Positions 62,775-64,000 of a DNA stretch of 64,000 nt are shown piece by piece. Position numbers and translations under genes: made by a program. The stretch spans positions 60,541-124,540 of the forward strand of contig CBDCWW010000020.1 of the NCBI GenBank assembly GCA_965223585.1. Direction: 5' to 3'. The notes beneath the pieces are model-generated. The model was not told the origin of the DNA. It saw only the letters and a list, made by a program, of their open reading frames with translations, and did no database searches. This DNA comes from CBDCVN01 sp965223585. GTDB taxonomy: Bacteria; Deinococcota; Deinococci; Deinococcales; Trueperaceae. The number at the start of each line of letters is the position of its first letter. Position 1 is the first letter of the stretch.

Positions 62775-63155
62775 ATGACTGTAAAAGAGCAAGACCGATT
62801 GGTCTTACGCATTCGTAAATATATAACCACCATCACTCAAACTCTTAATCTTAAAGCATACTTTGCCCCTGTAAGACGCAAAAGTGATATGATAGTTGTC
62901 AAATTAGAAGGTAAACATCAGTATGCTTGTGCCGTAGTTCCCTATTTAACAGAGACCTTTCCTGAAATTGATGTTGATGTCCCAAACAAATCACAAACAA
63001 ACGGGATTTTTACTTTCATAGTCACTCAAAAACTAGCTGATCAAGAGGCTATAGTAAAAGAAAGACGCAACAAGCTTAAAAAGACTCTAGGAACAAAAGT
63101 AGAAGCGCCAAACCAACAATTACTCAAGATGATTTGGATAACACTTTGTTTCTAG
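62775..63155 (+). CDS. small basic protein of unknown function
   Basis: 126 residues with a GGAG ribosome site 8 nt before ATG. Segments: QDRLVLRIRKYITTITQTLN, RRKSDMIVVKLEGKHQYAC, IVKERRNKLKKTLG. Alpha/beta look with a charged C-terminus. I recognise no family. Confidence 0.6.
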   Translation: MTVKEQDRLVLRIRKYITTITQTLNLKAYFAPVRRKSDMIVVKLEGKHQYACAVVPYLTETFPEIDVDVPNKSQTNGIFTFIVTQKLADQEAIVKERRNKLKKTLGTKVEAPNQQLLKMIWITLCF

Positions 63156-63225
63156 GGAATATTTAGGCTAGATTGCCACCGTTTTGAACCTCCCATTTGG
63201 AATTTAAAATAGCAGCTAGAATCCA

Positions 63226-63269
63226 GTAGCTAGTAGTCAGCAGGAATCATTATGCTGGCTACTAGCTAC
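63226..63269. repeat. 16-bp-stem palindrome
   Basis: GTAGCTAGTAGTCAGC (63226-63241) and GCTGGCTACTAGCTAC (63254-63269) pair over 16 positions with one G-T, loop of 12 nt. No U-run. Situated between convergent genes. REP-like. Confidence 0.75.
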
Positions 63270-63324
63270 CTATAGACACTTGCTACTCCTAAGTTATTCA
63301 CAAGAACTTTTACACTCCTGCTTA

Positions 63325-63356
63325 GTTCTCCAGAAAAGCTTTTTCTAGGGAGAAAC
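63325..63356 (-). terminator. hairpin at the 3' end of the HIT gene
   Basis: GTTCTCC/GGGAGAAAC enclosing AGAAAA/TTTTCT with a 3-nt loop, 6 nt after the HIT stop (63362). U-rich stretches are inside the stem rather than after it, so termination strength is uncertain. Confidence 0.5.
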
Positions 63357-63361
63357 CCCTT

Positions 63362-63715
63362 CTAGGTTGGGAGTTGCACCATTTTTCCTAAAGCTTGTCC
63401 ACCTAGCAGATGCATATGAAGATGAAAAACCTCTTGGTGGCCATGCTCTTTACAATTAATAATTAACCTGTAACCTTTTGTCAAGCCTTCCTGCTTCGCA
63501 ATTTCCTTAGCAACAGTGAGTAGGTGTCCTACTATAGCTTCATCACTCTCTTCAACATCATCAACAGTCGGAATAATCTTATTTGGAATAATAAGTATGT
63601 GCGTAGGCGCTTGAGGATTTATATCTCTAAAAGCAGTTACAAGCTCATCTTGATAAACAATGTCTGCAGGTATTTCCTTGCGAATTATCTTGCTGAAAAT
63701 AGTTTCTTCTGCCAT
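63362..63715 (-). CDS. HIT-family (HINT-like) nucleotide-binding hydrolase
   Basis: 117 residues. FSKIIRKEIPADIVYQDELV, FRDINPQAPTHILIIPNK, and the histidine triad HLHMHLLGG (EVFHLHMHLLGGQALGKM). Cytoplasmic phosphoramidase/hydrolase. TATAAT exactly 7 nt before the ATG (63723-63728) and no Shine-Dalgarno: probable leaderless mRNA. Confidence 0.95.
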   Translation of the reverse strand: MAEETIFSKIIRKEIPADIVYQDELVTAFRDINPQAPTHILIIPNKIIPTVDDVEESDEAIVGHLLTVAKEIAKQEGLTKGYRLIINCKEHGHQEVFHLHMHLLGGQALGKMVQLPT

Positions 63716-63722
63716 AACAATT

Positions 63723-63728
63723 ATTATA
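63723..63728 (-). promoter_or_regulatory. -10 element for leaderless HIT transcript
   Basis: TATAAT on the minus strand, 7 nt before ATG (63713-63715). Confidence 0.6.
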
Positions 63729-63851
63729 ATTAAAAGTAAACTAGAAAACTAATATAATGGGTCAATGCAAAATTACCAAAGAGTTAAATTGTTTCAGAAA
63801 AGACATTCGTTCCTAAAGACAAAGCTACTGGATTTACTGGGTGCTTGACTG

Positions 63852-64000
63852 ATGAAAGGTCTTATTTTAGTCGTTGAGGATGATACTCAGCTCAATAACA
63901 TGATACAAACCCATTTGGCTCGAGTAGGCTATGAGATTATAGCAGTCAATAGTGGTGAGGCTGCTCTAGAAAAACTAAGAACAAATCCTACCATTGATGT
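63852..64000 (+). CDS. response regulator, N-terminal part (cut by the window edge)
   Basis: 49 complete codons: KGLILVVEDDTQLNNMIQTH, then LARVGYEIIAVNSGEAALEKL. The receiver-domain acidic pair (VEDD) is present; the phospho-acceptor Asp appears to be about to come (TNPTIDV at the edge). The output domain lies outside the window. Confidence 0.85.
   Translation, partial: MKGLILVVEDDTQLNNMIQTHLARVGYEIIAVNSGEAALEKLRTNPTID

Overview
This window is a chromosomal segment of a low-G+C bacterium (base composition looks like roughly 35-40 % G+C by eye) that I place in Deinococcota (Deinococcus-Thermus). The basis is sequence character: EF-Tu has the Thermus/Deinococcus-type insert around 'SNPSIQRGENEW'. 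RpoC is 1529 residues, with the long N-terminal insertion typical of Thermus/Deinococcus beta-prime. The housekeeping proteins read closest to that group in my recollection, and no database search was possible. A low-G+C genome is unusual for this phylum.

Layout. 1-413: start of a secreted protein running off the left edge (minus). 413-1271: non-coding with several hairpins and a possible structured RNA. 1272-6151: mnmE, an IS3-family element, a NitT/TauT-type ABC permease, ymdB and a DUF3467 protein. 6709-9358: a membrane Ser/Thr kinase with an NHL propeller, overlapping a Sco1-like copper protein. 9374-15733: a PD-(D/E)XK-like orphan with internal repeats, a repeat-rich spacer, and a livH-livM-livG-livF transporter operon whose LivH carries a large extra membrane block. 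15822-24295: hpf, nfeD, an ABC ATPase, an IS4 element with clean ends, a YqeG phosphatase, a DUF3754 protein and a hydrolase-OsmC fusion. 24859-34332: a trypsin-like protease with a Gln/Tyr/Pro repeat region, an IS701 element, a penicillin-acylase homologue, murF and a Uma2 protein.

34386-47977 is the information-processing core: a promoter, tRNA-Thr(TGT), tRNA-Tyr(GTA), tRNA-Gly(CCC), tRNA-Thr(GGT), tuf, secE, nusG, rplK, rplA, an L10 leader, rplJ, rplL, an attenuator and long spacer, then rpoB and rpoC. This is the same order as the E. coli thrU-tyrU-glyT-thrT-tufB-secE-nusG-rplKAJL-rpoBC region. rplK carries an apparent one-base frameshift in a run of seven A.

48593-64000: an OmpH/Skp chaperone, a succinate dehydrogenase operon (sdhC-sdhD-sdhA-extra membrane gene-sdhB), a lipoprotein with three repeated domains, an orphan glycine-betaine-type binding protein plus a DinB protein, glyA, a two-receiver regulator, a phosphatase-Rieske-reductase mini-operon, miaA, a Crp/Fnr regulator, a HIT protein and the start of a response regulator.

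Genome-scale signals that no single gene explains: (i) CTCGAG, and especially GCTCGAGC, is scattered at 56 sites in all contexts except the three IS elements and tuf. This is far above expectation and resembles the HIP1 palindrome of cyanobacteria. (ii) Several genes have a TATACT/TATAAT hexamer exactly 7 nt before ATG, which implies leaderless mRNAs. (iii) Several families of REP-like palindromes lie in spacers. No rRNA genes and no CRISPR array were seen.
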